A DNA stretch of 64,000 bases from Leptolyngbya sp. Heron Island J (GCF_000482245.1 NZ_AWNH01000060.1:161346-225345), one strand, 5' to 3'; shown: positions 17,744-27,416, counted from the stretch's first letter. A program made the numbers and translations. Notes: generated from the letters alone by a model not told the origin.

Positions 17744-19720
17744 CTACGGTTCATCCTCATAAAACCGATAGAACAGATATTCATCCTTGAAGGGGTGTTC
17801 ATCGGTGACGTGGTGGAAAATTCCCTGTTCTACCATAGCTTGGCCGATTCTGACGGCAGCTTCTCGGGTAGCGTTTTGGGTTTTTGCTAACCAGGTGACG
17901 GCTTCGTTACCGATAAAACAATTGGCATACACCGTTAATCGAAATCGTCGGTTTTGAATCTCTAACCCATCCTCCGCACGCATTTGTTGTACCAGGCGTT
18001 CAAGTATTGCACCTTGTAGGTGCTGATGGTTTTTCAGCAGACTGGAATAGTCTCTAACATCGGCTAATAAGTCGTGGGTTGTTAAGCCAGGAGGTTGTTG
18101 TTCTACCTTTTCTAAAACAGGTGATGTTTGTTTAGAAAGCCCTTGTGTCCAGTCTGCTGCATCCCACTGAGGAGAGCGAATATTGAGATCGCGTTGGGGG
18201 AATGGGATCTCGATGTGGTGGCGACGAAAATTGGCTTCGAGCATGTAATATAGGTCGCTTTTGATGTCAAACTGCAAACGTGGGTCGCGAATCCACACGA
18301 GAACATCAAAATCTAGAGAGCTATTACCAAAGCCTAGAAACCGTAGACGGGGCTGGGGATACTGCAATACGCTGGGATGGGCACTGGCTACTTCTATGAC
18401 CGCTGTATGTACCTGACGAATATCTGAGCTGTAGGCGACGCCGATGGGTAGATGTAGCTGTGATACCGGATGCCCATGGCTCCAGTTAATCACCTTGTTT
18501 TCCAGCAGCTGGGCGTTGGGGACAATAATCGCTACTCGATCTAAGGTGCGAATTTCCGTACTACGCACGCCAATGCTTTCTACTGTCCCAGCCAGGTCAC
18601 CCAGGTTGATAAAGTCGCCTACTTGAATCGATCGTTCAAATAGCATCATCCAGCCGCTGACGACATTATTGGCGATATTCTGCAGACCAAATCCTAGACC
18701 GACACCCAGGACACTGGCGAGGATGGCCAGGGCACTGAGATCAATGCCCAATACTTGCAGAATCAGGAAAAGACCAATACCGGTGAGGATCACCTGCATC
18801 AGCGTTGCGATCGCATCCTGCACCCCTCGATCTGGTATTGCCGCCTGCAAAAACCGCGATTTTACCGCTGAGGTGACAAGCCGCACCCCAATCCATAGTG
18901 TCAAGGTAAGCAACACCACGTTAAATATGCTGACCAGAGAATACCCCTGACCATCAATATCAAACAGGGGGTCAGTAAAGGTGCGTCTTAAAAATTGAAA
19001 GACTCGATAGCGGATAGAGCGAGCTTCAGGAAATAGCTCACATATATAGATGCCAGCAGCCAGCCAGACCAATACCTGAGCCCCTAGCAGCGATGGCAAA
19101 ATCCACATAGGTAGTCTGCCCTGTCGGGTTTGCTGTCGCCAGAGCCAGCGGCGAACGTTGTAGAGCAGCACCCAGGCGAGAAGTGCGATCGCAAACACCC
19201 CTAAACTCACCCAGGCCATTCGGCGTTGATAGGCAGGTTGTCGTTCCATCTGGGCTCGATCTAACGCCCGTTGCAAAATATCAACCCACAGATCGGCCCG
19301 TTCTTGGGGGGGAACTCCTGCCATCAGGTCGCCACTAGTTACCGTTAGCAAATGACGACCATTGGCCCGCAGCGTCACCAGACCATCTTGCTGTCGGGTA
19401 CGTACCCGAATTGGAGGTGGCACAGCCTGCCGCTGTGCATTGCCCAGAACCTGCCATAGCGCCTGATTAGCAAAATCTGCACGTTCCTCAGCGCTGATAT
19501 TCTCAATACTGCCAAGCTGGAACAGCACTCGACCATCAATGACCACATCTGCTTTTTGAGGTGACGTTTGGGCCATGCTGGGTAACGGCAGCAAAAGGCC
19601 TAGGAGCAAGAAGATGACGAAAGCGATGTGTACTAACCTGGCGATCCAGAACCTAGTGGGTAAGGTCCACTTTATGCAGTTGATTGCCTTTGTCGGTCGT
19701 CCCCACCAATCATTGCTCAT
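17744..19720 (-). CDS. MscS-family mechanosensitive channel fused to a DEP domain
   Basis: About 658 residues from the ATG at 19720; a TTG at 19741 is also open, but it lies in heptamer repeats. An N-terminal signal peptide or anchor (LVHIAFVIFLLLGLLLPLPS) precedes a periplasmic region. Several membrane segments then lead to the MscS core: GLGFGLQNIANNVVSGWMML (pore helix), FERSIQVGDFINLGDLAGTV and VPNAQLLENKVINWS. The last 85 or so residues form a DEP domain (LQGAILERLVQQMRAEDGLE, FIGNEAVTWLAKTQNATREA, LFYRF). MscS channels release solutes on hypo-osmotic shock. A DEP domain usually serves membrane or signalling interactions, so it may regulate gating. Confidence 0.85.
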   Translation of the reverse strand: MSNDWWGRPTKAINCIKWTLPTRFWIARLVHIAFVIFLLLGLLLPLPSMAQTSPQKADVVIDGRVLFQLGSIENISAEERADFANQALWQVLGNAQRQAVPPPIRVRTRQQDGLVTLRANGRHLLTVTSGDLMAGVPPQERADLWVDILQRALDRAQMERQPAYQRRMAWVSLGVFAIALLAWVLLYNVRRWLWRQQTRQGRLPMWILPSLLGAQVLVWLAAGIYICELFPEARSIRYRVFQFLRRTFTDPLFDIDGQGYSLVSIFNVVLLTLTLWIGVRLVTSAVKSRFLQAAIPDRGVQDAIATLMQVILTGIGLFLILQVLGIDLSALAILASVLGVGLGFGLQNIANNVVSGWMMLFERSIQVGDFINLGDLAGTVESIGVRSTEIRTLDRVAIIVPNAQLLENKVINWSHGHPVSQLHLPIGVAYSSDIRQVHTAVIEVASAHPSVLQYPQPRLRFLGFGNSSLDFDVLVWIRDPRLQFDIKSDLYYMLEANFRRHHIEIPFPQRDLNIRSPQWDAADWTQGLSKQTSPVLEKVEQQPPGLTTHDLLADVRDYSSLLKNHQHLQGAILERLVQQMRAEDGLEIQNRRFRLTVYANCFIGNEAVTWLAKTQNATREAAVRIGQAMVEQGIFHHVTDEHPFKDEYLFYRFYEDEP

Positions 19721-19760
19721 TGCCCATTGCTTATTGCCCAAAGCTCACTGCCCCCGTCGC
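19707..19760. repeat. Degenerate heptamer repeats (STRR-like)
   Basis: A run of seven-base units such as CATTGCT, CATTGCC, CATTGCT, TATTGCC, CAAAGCT and CACTGCC. This is the pattern of short tandemly repeated repetitive sequences known from filamentous cyanobacteria. It spans the 5' end of the MscS-DEP gene and makes its start uncertain. Confidence 0.65.
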
Positions 19761-20063
19761 CAATTACCCATTGGGCTTTATTCATGCTTGCCTTTAAATT
19801 CTTAGTCCAACTATCAAGAAACCTAAACTATGAGACCGTGTCGTAAAAAATAACTTTTTTCTTAGGATCACAGACGGCTTTGCGGTGTCTACAACAAAAG
19901 TCCTCAATCTACTTGAGTTTTACCCATTGGGGTAAGTAATTACTCAAGGAAAAATCAACGTTCCGCAAAAAAGGTCCTTCATAAGTTGGCATAATAGTCC
20001 AGCAGCCATGTGTCACAATGTAGGCGGTTTTGCCAACTCAGGCGAGCAGGCAACAAATAAATT
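19761..20063. other. Divergent intergenic region upstream of ndhF
   Basis: About 300 bases between the MscS-DEP start and ndhF. It contains an ACTTTTTTC-type AT-rich stretch and the segment TACCCATTGGGGTA (19921-19934), but no gene. Promoters for both flanking genes are expected here; I cannot place them firmly. Confidence 0.35.
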
Positions 20064-22139
20064 ATGGAATCCTTGGAATCTCTTTATTCTTACGCATGGC
20101 TCATACCCGTATTGCCACTCCTCGGTGCAGCAATTGTGGGTGTGGGTCTGATCAGCTATAGCGACGCCACAAGCAAGCTGCGTACGCCAAGTTCAATATT
20201 TATCGTGAGCCTGGTTGGGGCAGCGATGGTGATGTCCTTTGGCATTTTTTGGAGCCAGTGGAATGGCCATGAGCCCTACTCATTTATGTTTGAGTGGGCC
20301 TCAGCGGGCAACTTTACGATTCAGATGGGGTATACCATCGATCATCTTGCCTCGCTAATGCTGGTGATTGTGACCACAGTGGCCTTTCTGGTGATGGTTT
20401 ACACCGATGGCTATATGGCTCACGATCCAGGCTATGTCAGGTTTTATGCCTATCTAAGTCTGTTTAGCTTTTCAATGTTGGGTCTGGTGATTAGTCCCAA
20501 CCTGCTACAGGTATATGTATTTTGGGAGCTGGTGGGGATGTGTTCCTACCTGCTTATTGGTTTTTGGTATGACCGCAAGCCAGCGGCGGATGCTTGTCAG
20601 AAGGCATTTGTGACCAACCGGGTGGGTGACTTTGGTCTGTTGCTAGGCATGCTTGGTCTATTCTGGTGTACCGGCAGCTTTGACTTTGGCATCATGGGCG
20701 AGCGCCTGACTCACTTGGTGGAAGTTGGTAGTGTGCCAGGTAGTTTGGCGGCACTATTTGCCATCCTGGTGTTTATGGGACCCATGGCAAAGTCAGCCCA
20801 GTTTCCACTCCATGTGTGGTTACCGGATGCAATGGAAGGCCCAACGCCTATTTCCGCTCTGATCCACGCAGCAACGATGGTGGCTGCTGGCGTATTTCTG
20901 ATTGGCCGCATGTATCCGGTATTTGAAGAAATCCCTGTGGCGATGACGACCATCGCCTATGTCGGGGCTTTCACCGCCATGATGGGGGCCACAATCGCTA
21001 TAACCCAAAACGACATTAAGAAAGGTCTGGCTTATTCCACCATGTCCCAGCTGGGTTACATGGTCATGGCTATGGGGGTGGGTGCCTATAGTGCTGGTTT
21101 GTTCCACCTGATGACCCATGCTTACTTTAAAGCCATGCTGTTCCTGGGCTCTGGCTCGGTGATCCATGGTATGGAAGAGGTAGTAGGCCACAATCCCACA
21201 TATGCTCAAGACATGCGTCTGATGGGTGGGCTGCGCAAATATATGCCAGCCACGGCGATTACATTCTTAATCGGCACCCTGGCGATTTCCGGGATTCCTC
21301 CATTTGCAGGTTTTTGGTCTAAGGATGAAATTCTTGGCTCTACCTTCCAGGTTAGTCCTGTGCTTTGGGCTGTTGGTTGGGTAACCGCTGGAATTACGGC
21401 GTTTTACATGTTCCGCATGTACTTCTCGACATTTGAAGGGGAGTTTCGCGGTACCAATGGCGATATCAAGGAGCAGTTGCGTATCGAGCAGCTACAGCGG
21501 ATGGGGGCTTCCCTCGGACCTGGTGCTATGAGTACTCGTGAAATGCCTGCAGCGGAAGAAGAGGCCCATGGCGATCATCATCATGCGTCTGAACCCCATG
21601 AATCACCGATCACAATGACACTGCCGTTAGTTGCCCTAGCTATTCCTTCGATTCTGATTGGTCTGGTTGGTACCCCCTTTGGTAACTACTTTGAGGCGTT
21701 TATTTCGGCTCCCGGTGAGGTGGTGACTGTTGCTGAGTTGGCTGAAGAGGCCGATTTGCATGAGTTTGCTGTCATGGCGGGTAGTTCCGTAGCGATCTCA
21801 GTTGTTGGGATTATCCTGGCTGTGCTGATGTATGTGACGAAGACGATAGATGTGGGTGCGATCGCAAAAAAAATCAATCCCCTTTATAATCTCTCTCTCA
21901 ACAAGTGGTACATCGACGATATCTACGAAGTCGTCTTTGTCCAGGGCAGTCGTAAAATTGCCAAAGGTGCCCTCACCATGGATGTTAAGCTGGTGGACGG
22001 CATTGTCAATCTCACAGGCTTCCTCACCCTGATCACTGGAGAAGGCCTTAAATACCTGGAAACCGGTCGCGCCCAGTTCTACGCTCTAATTGTATTTGGG
22101 GCTGTATTGGGGTTAGTGCTGTTGTCAGGTTTGACCTAG
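20064..22139 (+). CDS. ndhF: NAD(P)H-quinone oxidoreductase (NDH-1) subunit 5, NdhF1 type
   Basis: A 691-residue thylakoid membrane protein of the NDH-1 complex, which drives respiration and cyclic electron flow around photosystem I with proton pumping. It begins MESLESLYSYAWLIPVLPLL. Antiporter-like core motifs include ISPNLLQVYVFWELVGMCSY, KSAQFPLHVWLPDAMEGPTP, ALIHAATMVAAGVFL and MGATIAITQNDIKKGLAYST. A His-rich loop (HGDHHHASEPHE) precedes the C-terminal lateral helix and last membrane segment. The length and the absence of CO2-uptake-type features fit the respiratory and cyclic NdhF1 form. It appears monocistronic. Confidence 0.96.
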   Translation: MESLESLYSYAWLIPVLPLLGAAIVGVGLISYSDATSKLRTPSSIFIVSLVGAAMVMSFGIFWSQWNGHEPYSFMFEWASAGNFTIQMGYTIDHLASLMLVIVTTVAFLVMVYTDGYMAHDPGYVRFYAYLSLFSFSMLGLVISPNLLQVYVFWELVGMCSYLLIGFWYDRKPAADACQKAFVTNRVGDFGLLLGMLGLFWCTGSFDFGIMGERLTHLVEVGSVPGSLAALFAILVFMGPMAKSAQFPLHVWLPDAMEGPTPISALIHAATMVAAGVFLIGRMYPVFEEIPVAMTTIAYVGAFTAMMGATIAITQNDIKKGLAYSTMSQLGYMVMAMGVGAYSAGLFHLMTHAYFKAMLFLGSGSVIHGMEEVVGHNPTYAQDMRLMGGLRKYMPATAITFLIGTLAISGIPPFAGFWSKDEILGSTFQVSPVLWAVGWVTAGITAFYMFRMYFSTFEGEFRGTNGDIKEQLRIEQLQRMGASLGPGAMSTREMPAAEEEAHGDHHHASEPHESPITMTLPLVALAIPSILIGLVGTPFGNYFEAFISAPGEVVTVAELAEEADLHEFAVMAGSSVAISVVGIILAVLMYVTKTIDVGAIAKKINPLYNLSLNKWYIDDIYEVVFVQGSRKIAKGALTMDVKLVDGIVNLTGFLTLITGEGLKYLETGRAQFYALIVFGAVLGLVLLSGLT

Positions 22140-22168
22140 TTTGAATGAGGGAACCCCTGTTTGCTCCT

Positions 22169-23983
22169 ATGAACATTCCTAGGGGCGTTGCATGCAACGC
22201 CCCTAGGAATTATTTGTGGTTGTGGTGTTGCACCGTTTGCTTGGTGCTGGTTTTTGCCTTTAGCAGTTTGGCCCAACCTGTGGGTAAAGTCCCCGTTGCC
22301 AATGGCTTGGCTGGAGCAGTGGCTTCGGTAGATGAAGATGCTAGTCGTATTGGAATTGAGGTGCTGCGTCAGGGAGGGAACGCAGTGGATGCCGCAGTCG
22401 CGACCGCTGCTGCCCTTGGGGTAACTGAGCCATTTTCCGCTGGTATCGGTGGTGGTGGTTTTATGATGATCTACCTCCACGATCAAGATCGCGTCATTAC
22501 CCTTGATGGTCGTGAGGAAGCGCCAGCCGCAGTGACTGCTGATCTGTTTCGCGACCCTGAAGATCCGGCAGGGGAGAATTTACCGTTTTTTCCAAACCGG
22601 ATTAGTAGTGGTCTAGCTGTTGGTGTGCCGGGCACACCTTTAAACTGGCAAACAGCATTATCTCGCTATGGCACGTTGTCCCTGTCAGCTGCGCTAGCAC
22701 CAGCTATTGAGCTAGCAGAGTCTGGGTTTACTGTGGATGAAACCTTTGCTCAGCAAGTGGCTCGCAATCAGGAGCGGTTTGGTGCGTTTACCTCCACAAG
22801 TCAGCTCTATTTGCCGGATGGGTTGCCACCAGCGGTGGGTTCACAGTTTAGCAACCCGGATATGGCTGAGACATATCGTTTACTGGCTAATCAAGGCATC
22901 AATAGCTTTTACCGAGGTGATATTGCTCAGGCAATCGTGGATACGGTGCAGTCACCCCCTGTAGTCAACGATCCGCCGTTTACAGTCCATCCAGGAGCAA
23001 TGACCCTGGGTGATTTAGACCGCTATGAGGTGCGAGTGCGGCCCCCGGTGGTTAGCGACTATCGTGGCTATCGGTTCTATGGCATGGGATTGCCCAGCAG
23101 CGGTGGGATCACGGTGGCACAAATACTGGCATTGTTGGAGTCCAGTGATTTGGCCAGCCTAGACCGTAGCGAGGCCCTGCATCGAATAATTGAGGCAGAG
23201 CGATTGGCGTTTTGCGATCGCAATGCCTACCTGGGCGATTCCGAATATGTCGATGTGCCCTTAACCGGCCTGCTCAACTCTAGTTATATTTCCAGTCGTC
23301 AATTGCCTGCTAGAGCCAGCGAACCCTGCACTACACCTGGTAATCCGCTGCCTTATCAAACTGATCCTAGTCCCAGTCTCACCCAGGCGGCTGATGTTGC
23401 GATCGCCAATCCTCAAGAAGGACTCTCCACGACTCACCTGGTAACAGCTGACCAGTTTGGTAATGTGGTCTCCTATACTTTGACTATTGAATCCACAGGA
23501 GGCACAGGGATTGTCGTGCCTGGTTATGGATTTATTCTCAATAACGAGCTAACTGATTTTGATACGACTGTGCCCCATCCCAATGCGCCGGAACCGGGTA
23601 AACGACCCCGCAGCAGCATGGCACCGACTATAGCTTTTGCCCCCGACGGTCGGATGCTCGCCTTTGGTAGTCCCGGTGGCTCAACAATTATCACTACCGT
23701 TGTCGGTCTTGTCACTAACCTGATTGATTTTGATATGTCTCTACCCGAAGCGATTAGTGCTCCTCGGTTATCCCAACGTAATGGTAGCAGCACAACGATT
23801 GAGCCGAGTGATGCTATCGACATAACAGCCCTGACCCAACTGGGTCATCAGTTTCGGATGGTGGATGAAATTGGTGCTGCGACTGGTCTAGAAACCTCTA
23901 CCGATGGGGCGTTTCAGGCAGCTGCGGAGCCAAGTAGGCGTGGCGGTGGTGCTGCGATGGTTGTTAACTTCATGTCAGAATAA
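22169..23983 (+). CDS. ggt: Gamma-glutamyltransferase
   Basis: About 604 residues from the ATG at 22169 (another ATG at 22145 is in frame). It is secreted: residues about 14-36 form the hydrophobic signal core (LWCCTVCLVLVFAFSSLA). The mature enzyme hydrolyses or transfers gamma-glutamyl groups of glutathione. Motifs are VASVDEDASRIGIEVLRQGG, SAGIGGGGFMMIYL and DGREEAPAA. The autoprocessing site lies in GLSTTHLVT, whose threonine becomes the N-terminal nucleophile. Later come RPRSSMAPTIAF and GSPGGSTIITTV. The first 14 codons contain a 36-bp palindrome, so the native start may lie downstream (TTG at 22214 or 22220). Confidence 0.93.
   Translation: MNIPRGVACNAPRNYLWLWCCTVCLVLVFAFSSLAQPVGKVPVANGLAGAVASVDEDASRIGIEVLRQGGNAVDAAVATAAALGVTEPFSAGIGGGGFMMIYLHDQDRVITLDGREEAPAAVTADLFRDPEDPAGENLPFFPNRISSGLAVGVPGTPLNWQTALSRYGTLSLSAALAPAIELAESGFTVDETFAQQVARNQERFGAFTSTSQLYLPDGLPPAVGSQFSNPDMAETYRLLANQGINSFYRGDIAQAIVDTVQSPPVVNDPPFTVHPGAMTLGDLDRYEVRVRPPVVSDYRGYRFYGMGLPSSGGITVAQILALLESSDLASLDRSEALHRIIEAERLAFCDRNAYLGDSEYVDVPLTGLLNSSYISSRQLPARASEPCTTPGNPLPYQTDPSPSLTQAADVAIANPQEGLSTTHLVTADQFGNVVSYTLTIESTGGTGIVVPGYGFILNNELTDFDTTVPHPNAPEPGKRPRSSMAPTIAFAPDGRMLAFGSPGGSTIITTVVGLVTNLIDFDMSLPEAISAPRLSQRNGSSTTIEPSDAIDITALTQLGHQFRMVDEIGAATGLETSTDGAFQAAAEPSRRGGGAAMVVNFMSE
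22175..22210. repeat. Perfect 36-bp palindrome at the 5' end of ggt
   Basis: The 18-base left half (ATTCCTAGGGGCGTTGCA) is followed by its exact reverse complement. It starts 35 bases after the ndhF stop and is translated in the ggt frame as residues 3-14 (IPRGVACNAPRN). It resembles the elements at 5872 and 52431 and the GGGGCGTTGCATGCAACGCCCC-type palindromes scattered through cyanobacterial genomes. It may also terminate ndhF transcription. Confidence 0.88.
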
Positions 23984-24221
23984 GTGAGTCTTAGGAGTGC
24001 TGGTTCCTATGCTGCAGTATTTCTGTGAAAATCGCCTACAGACGGATATTTCAAGAGCTTTTAACATATGCCCAAATAGCATGTAGACAGTCTAATAACT
24101 GCATCCGCATCGACATATTATGTTGGGTTATTGGGGATACTAGAGGAACTGATAAGACTCAGGGATATCGTATACAAGCTTCATTTCAACACCAAAGTAA
24201 CAGGGACGCGATCTGCTAATA

Positions 24222-26714
24222 GTGCTCCAAGAGTTTGACATATCAATTACAGCCGTCGGCGATGACCGATATCTGGTGCGTACGGAGCAAGTCGCACCTG
24301 GGGTTCCCCTGGCGCAGGAGCAGTTTCACTGGCCCATAGACCAGTGGCTCACCGAGGCAGCGACCCTGATGCACGATCCATTGCTGGGAATTCTGAAAGG
24401 AGAGTCGAGTCAGCGTTGGGCATCCAGATCAAGTTTTCGCTCTGGTGGCAGGTCTGCTGGTTCATCCTCTAGTCAACCGCCAACACTTGTCACTCTAGGA
24501 CAGGCTCTTTACAACAATTTATTTGATAAGACATTACGCGATAGCTGGTTGACCGCTCAGGGAGTTGCCCAGAATCGTCGTGCTCCACTACGGTTGCGGC
24601 TGGGATTAAAAGGAGAAAAACTACAGCAGCTGCCTTGGGAAGTTTTGCATGCAGGTGATCGTCCCCTAGGTACCGGCACCGATGTAACTTTTTCTCGCTA
24701 TCCTCTAGACCGTCGACAAGGATACGATCGTCCCGGTGCAACGGTGCCTGATTTTGATCAGCCGTTGCGAGTTTTAATGGTAATTGCTGCTCCTAACGAT
24801 CAAGATCGGCTAGAACTTGCCCGTGAAGCCAATCATCTTAAAAATGAGCTGCACCCCACTTCAATGCGTTCTGGACGCGGCTACGATATTCTGCCTAAGA
24901 AACAGCTTGATGTGCAGCTAACGGTGTTAGAACAACCGGGGCGTAGTGAGCTGACCCAGGCGTTGGAGCACGGTCAATATCAAGTGTTGCACTACGCAGG
25001 TCATAGCAATTTAGGTAATGCTGGTGGCGATTTGTACCTGGTCAGTCGTCAAACTGGATTGACCGAGCGCATCAGTGGCGAAGATTTGGCCGGTTTGCTT
25101 TCTAACAATGGCGTTAAGTTGGCCGTTCTAAACTCTTGTCGCGGTGCCTATGCCCAAAATACTGATACAGAACTGGGCTGGCACGAGCAAAATTTGGCCC
25201 ATGCTTTAGTTAACCGTGGTATTCCTGGGGTGATTGCTATGGCCGAGCGGATTCCTGATGATGTGGCTATTACCTTTACCCGATTACTCTATCGAAATTT
25301 AAAGCAGGGTAATCCCATCGACCTATGTCTTAATCGCACTCGTCAGGGGCTAATCTCTGCCCATGACTCCAACTACAGTTACTGGGCGCTGCCTATTTTA
25401 TATATGCAGCCCGGATTTGACGGTTATCTGGCCAGTAAGCCAGGGACTAATAATAGTGCTCTTGACAAACTGCTCAGTGAGTCTGAGTCGGCTTTGGCCT
25501 CGTTAGGGCCTGTGTCAGAGGAGCCTGTAGTGGTTGCATCAGAAGCCAAAGCCAATGTGGATTTAGGGCCTGTTGATTTAGATGATGTCGATTTAGACAA
25601 TGTTGTCGAAACTGTCGAATTAGAGGAAATTCTGAGCTACAACGAGGAAGATGCCTCGACTATGACAGAGTTGGTGGAGCAACTATCTAAACCAACTGTG
25701 ACTGATGATGATGTCACAGTTGGGGATGTGGATGAGTCGCTGCTCCCTGACGAATTAGAAACTCCAGGTCTCGATCTGTATGATCAGCTACCCAAAAAGG
25801 CTGCACAGCCGACATCTGTAGAGACCAGTGAAGATGCAACAATTTACCATGACCAGGATGAGGAGGATGTTGAGCAGCCACTAGCGCTTCCTAGTCGGAA
25901 AACAGGATGGCAAAAACATCGCGTAGCTACAGGCATAGGCGTTGTAGCTCTGGTGACACTAGCTGGTGTAGGCATCAGTGATCCATTGAACCTATTCTCC
26001 CAGTCATCACGTCCTATCACTGATACGGAGGTGTCATCAGAGACTCTTGGAAGTAGTGGTCTTCTCAGCGATAATCCTGAAAGTAATGTTCTAGTTCTCA
26101 ATCAGATGGCAGCGGCTGGCAATCAAAGTAAAGCGCTGTCGCGAATTGTGTCTCTGGGCGGTATTGATGATCCTACCCTGCTGTTTTCAAAGGGGCAGCT
26201 GCAGTGGGATTTAATGAATCAAAGTACATTTACAGACAACACAGTTGGTGCTGCAGAAGCGGCGAGATCGTGGCAAGATGCCCTCAATGTGCAGCCTGAT
26301 TGGTTAGATGCCCAGGTTGCTTTGGGCTTTGCCTATTATGAAGGCGGTTTTTTAGAGGATGCGATCGCCGTCTGGGGAAATGCTATTGATACCGGTCAAG
26401 CCTATGAAATTCCAATTTTGACACTCCATGAGATGCCCCAGGATGCGGTTCTTCAAAATGCACCGACTAAGCTCCATGCACAACTGGGTCTGGCTATGGC
26501 TCATTATCAGAAATCTAAGCAAGGTTTGACAGAAGATGATAGTCAACCCTTTTTAGTGTTGGCGGTAGCCTACTGGCGAGATGGACTTCGAGCTGCTAGC
26601 AATGAAGACGTGACGGATGATTTATCATCTCATTGGCTATGGTCTGAGCAGGCATTAGCCGATTGGCAAGAAGCTCGCATTGCAATTGCCAATTATTTAG
26701 CCGAGCCCAATTAA
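24222..26714 (+). CDS. CHAT-domain (caspase-like) membrane protein with TPR-like C-terminus
   Basis: An 830-residue protein starting at GTG 24222. Residues about 90-435 form the CHAT peptidase domain with the catalytic dyad His261 (HYAGHS) and Cys306 (LNSCRGA), preceded by LQQLPWEVLHAG, typical of cyanobacterial CHAT proteins. Residues 440-560 are an acidic, disordered linker. A membrane segment lies near 567-585 (VATGIGVVALVTLAGVGI). The C-terminal 220 residues carry TPR-like helices (DALNVQPDWLDAQVALGFAY). CHAT proteases act in programmed cell death and defence systems, but many cyanobacterial ones stand alone as here. No effector or sensor gene is adjacent. Confidence 0.88.
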   Translation: MLQEFDISITAVGDDRYLVRTEQVAPGVPLAQEQFHWPIDQWLTEAATLMHDPLLGILKGESSQRWASRSSFRSGGRSAGSSSSQPPTLVTLGQALYNNLFDKTLRDSWLTAQGVAQNRRAPLRLRLGLKGEKLQQLPWEVLHAGDRPLGTGTDVTFSRYPLDRRQGYDRPGATVPDFDQPLRVLMVIAAPNDQDRLELAREANHLKNELHPTSMRSGRGYDILPKKQLDVQLTVLEQPGRSELTQALEHGQYQVLHYAGHSNLGNAGGDLYLVSRQTGLTERISGEDLAGLLSNNGVKLAVLNSCRGAYAQNTDTELGWHEQNLAHALVNRGIPGVIAMAERIPDDVAITFTRLLYRNLKQGNPIDLCLNRTRQGLISAHDSNYSYWALPILYMQPGFDGYLASKPGTNNSALDKLLSESESALASLGPVSEEPVVVASEAKANVDLGPVDLDDVDLDNVVETVELEEILSYNEEDASTMTELVEQLSKPTVTDDDVTVGDVDESLLPDELETPGLDLYDQLPKKAAQPTSVETSEDATIYHDQDEEDVEQPLALPSRKTGWQKHRVATGIGVVALVTLAGVGISDPLNLFSQSSRPITDTEVSSETLGSSGLLSDNPESNVLVLNQMAAAGNQSKALSRIVSLGGIDDPTLLFSKGQLQWDLMNQSTFTDNTVGAAEAARSWQDALNVQPDWLDAQVALGFAYYEGGFLEDAIAVWGNAIDTGQAYEIPILTLHEMPQDAVLQNAPTKLHAQLGLAMAHYQKSKQGLTEDDSQPFLVLAVAYWRDGLRAASNEDVTDDLSSHWLWSEQALADWQEARIAIANYLAEPN

Positions 26715-27091
26715 ATGTGGTCTATTACCATGCCTGAATCTGTATTGAGAAACAGTTGGTAGCAATCTCCAAGTTTCATATTGGACGAATAGTAGACGAA
26801 TAGTGTAATAAGAGGCGGTTAGGATAATTTAGAGCCTTGAAACGTTACTCTTTCAGGGGGCTTCTTTGTTTCTCCGTCCTCATTTTTCCGTTATTTGCTA
26901 TGGTTCGGTGTCTTAATAGAGTTGGATTTTTAAGAGAAGGCTTGAAAGTGGTATTTGATATTGTCTTGCTGAGATTTGATGATGTACCAAATGTTGACAG
27001 AAAAACATTTCTTAAATTCCTCCAAATTTTGAGGATTTAGGAGGCTGGTTAACAGCTTAGATACTATTGATACGGATATTTAAAAAATATT

Positions 27092-27143
27092 TAAAGCAAC
27101 CAAGGCATCTGCTGAAGAGTTAGTAGATGCCTTGGTTGCTTTA
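27092..27143. terminator. Perfect 19-bp inverted repeat, orphan hairpin
   Basis: The arms TAAAGCAACCAAGGCATCT (27092-27110) and its complement (27125-27143) flank a 14-base loop. No protein gene ends nearby (the CHAT stop is 377 bases upstream). It could end a long CHAT 3' UTR, terminate an unannotated small RNA, or be a mobile repeat. Confidence 0.5.
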
Positions 27144-27260
27144 TGAAAGAGATACAGTAACTTGTTAAAACTTAAAATACTAAGCTATCACCTAGACCAA
27201 ACAACTTTTATAGTTTCCTAACATTGTTATGGGACTCTAGGATATTTGAAAAGGCCTGAG

Positions 27261-27416
27261 TTACTTAAGTTTTCCAGGTCGCCGGTATTCTTTTTCCCAA
27301 CACCGTTCTAGATGCTGAATGGTATGTTGTTGCCAAAACCTGAGCGGGCTAAAGATTGTATTGTAATCAGAACTGAAGACCGGTTGTTGAAGGTACTGCC
27401 AAAAGGGAAATTTCAT
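27261..27416 (-). CDS. Possible 51-residue small protein
   Basis: From the ATG at 27416 the frame reads MKFPFWQYLQQPVFSSDYNT and ends RRPGKLK. Its aromatic-rich, charged composition looks more like a real small protein than random frame, and it stands alone in a gene-poor region. No ribosome-binding site and no recognised family. Low certainty. Confidence 0.35.
   Translation of the reverse strand: MKFPFWQYLQQPVFSSDYNTIFSPLRFWQQHTIQHLERCWEKEYRRPGKLK

Noticed and set aside
24025..24219. 64-codon plus-strand frame before the CHAT gene
   Set aside because: No domain, odd composition and position inside the expected promoter region; more likely chance.
26837..27040. 67-codon TTG-started frame after the CHAT gene
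   Set aside because: Hydrophobic start but no ribosome-binding site, no recognisable family, AT-rich random look.
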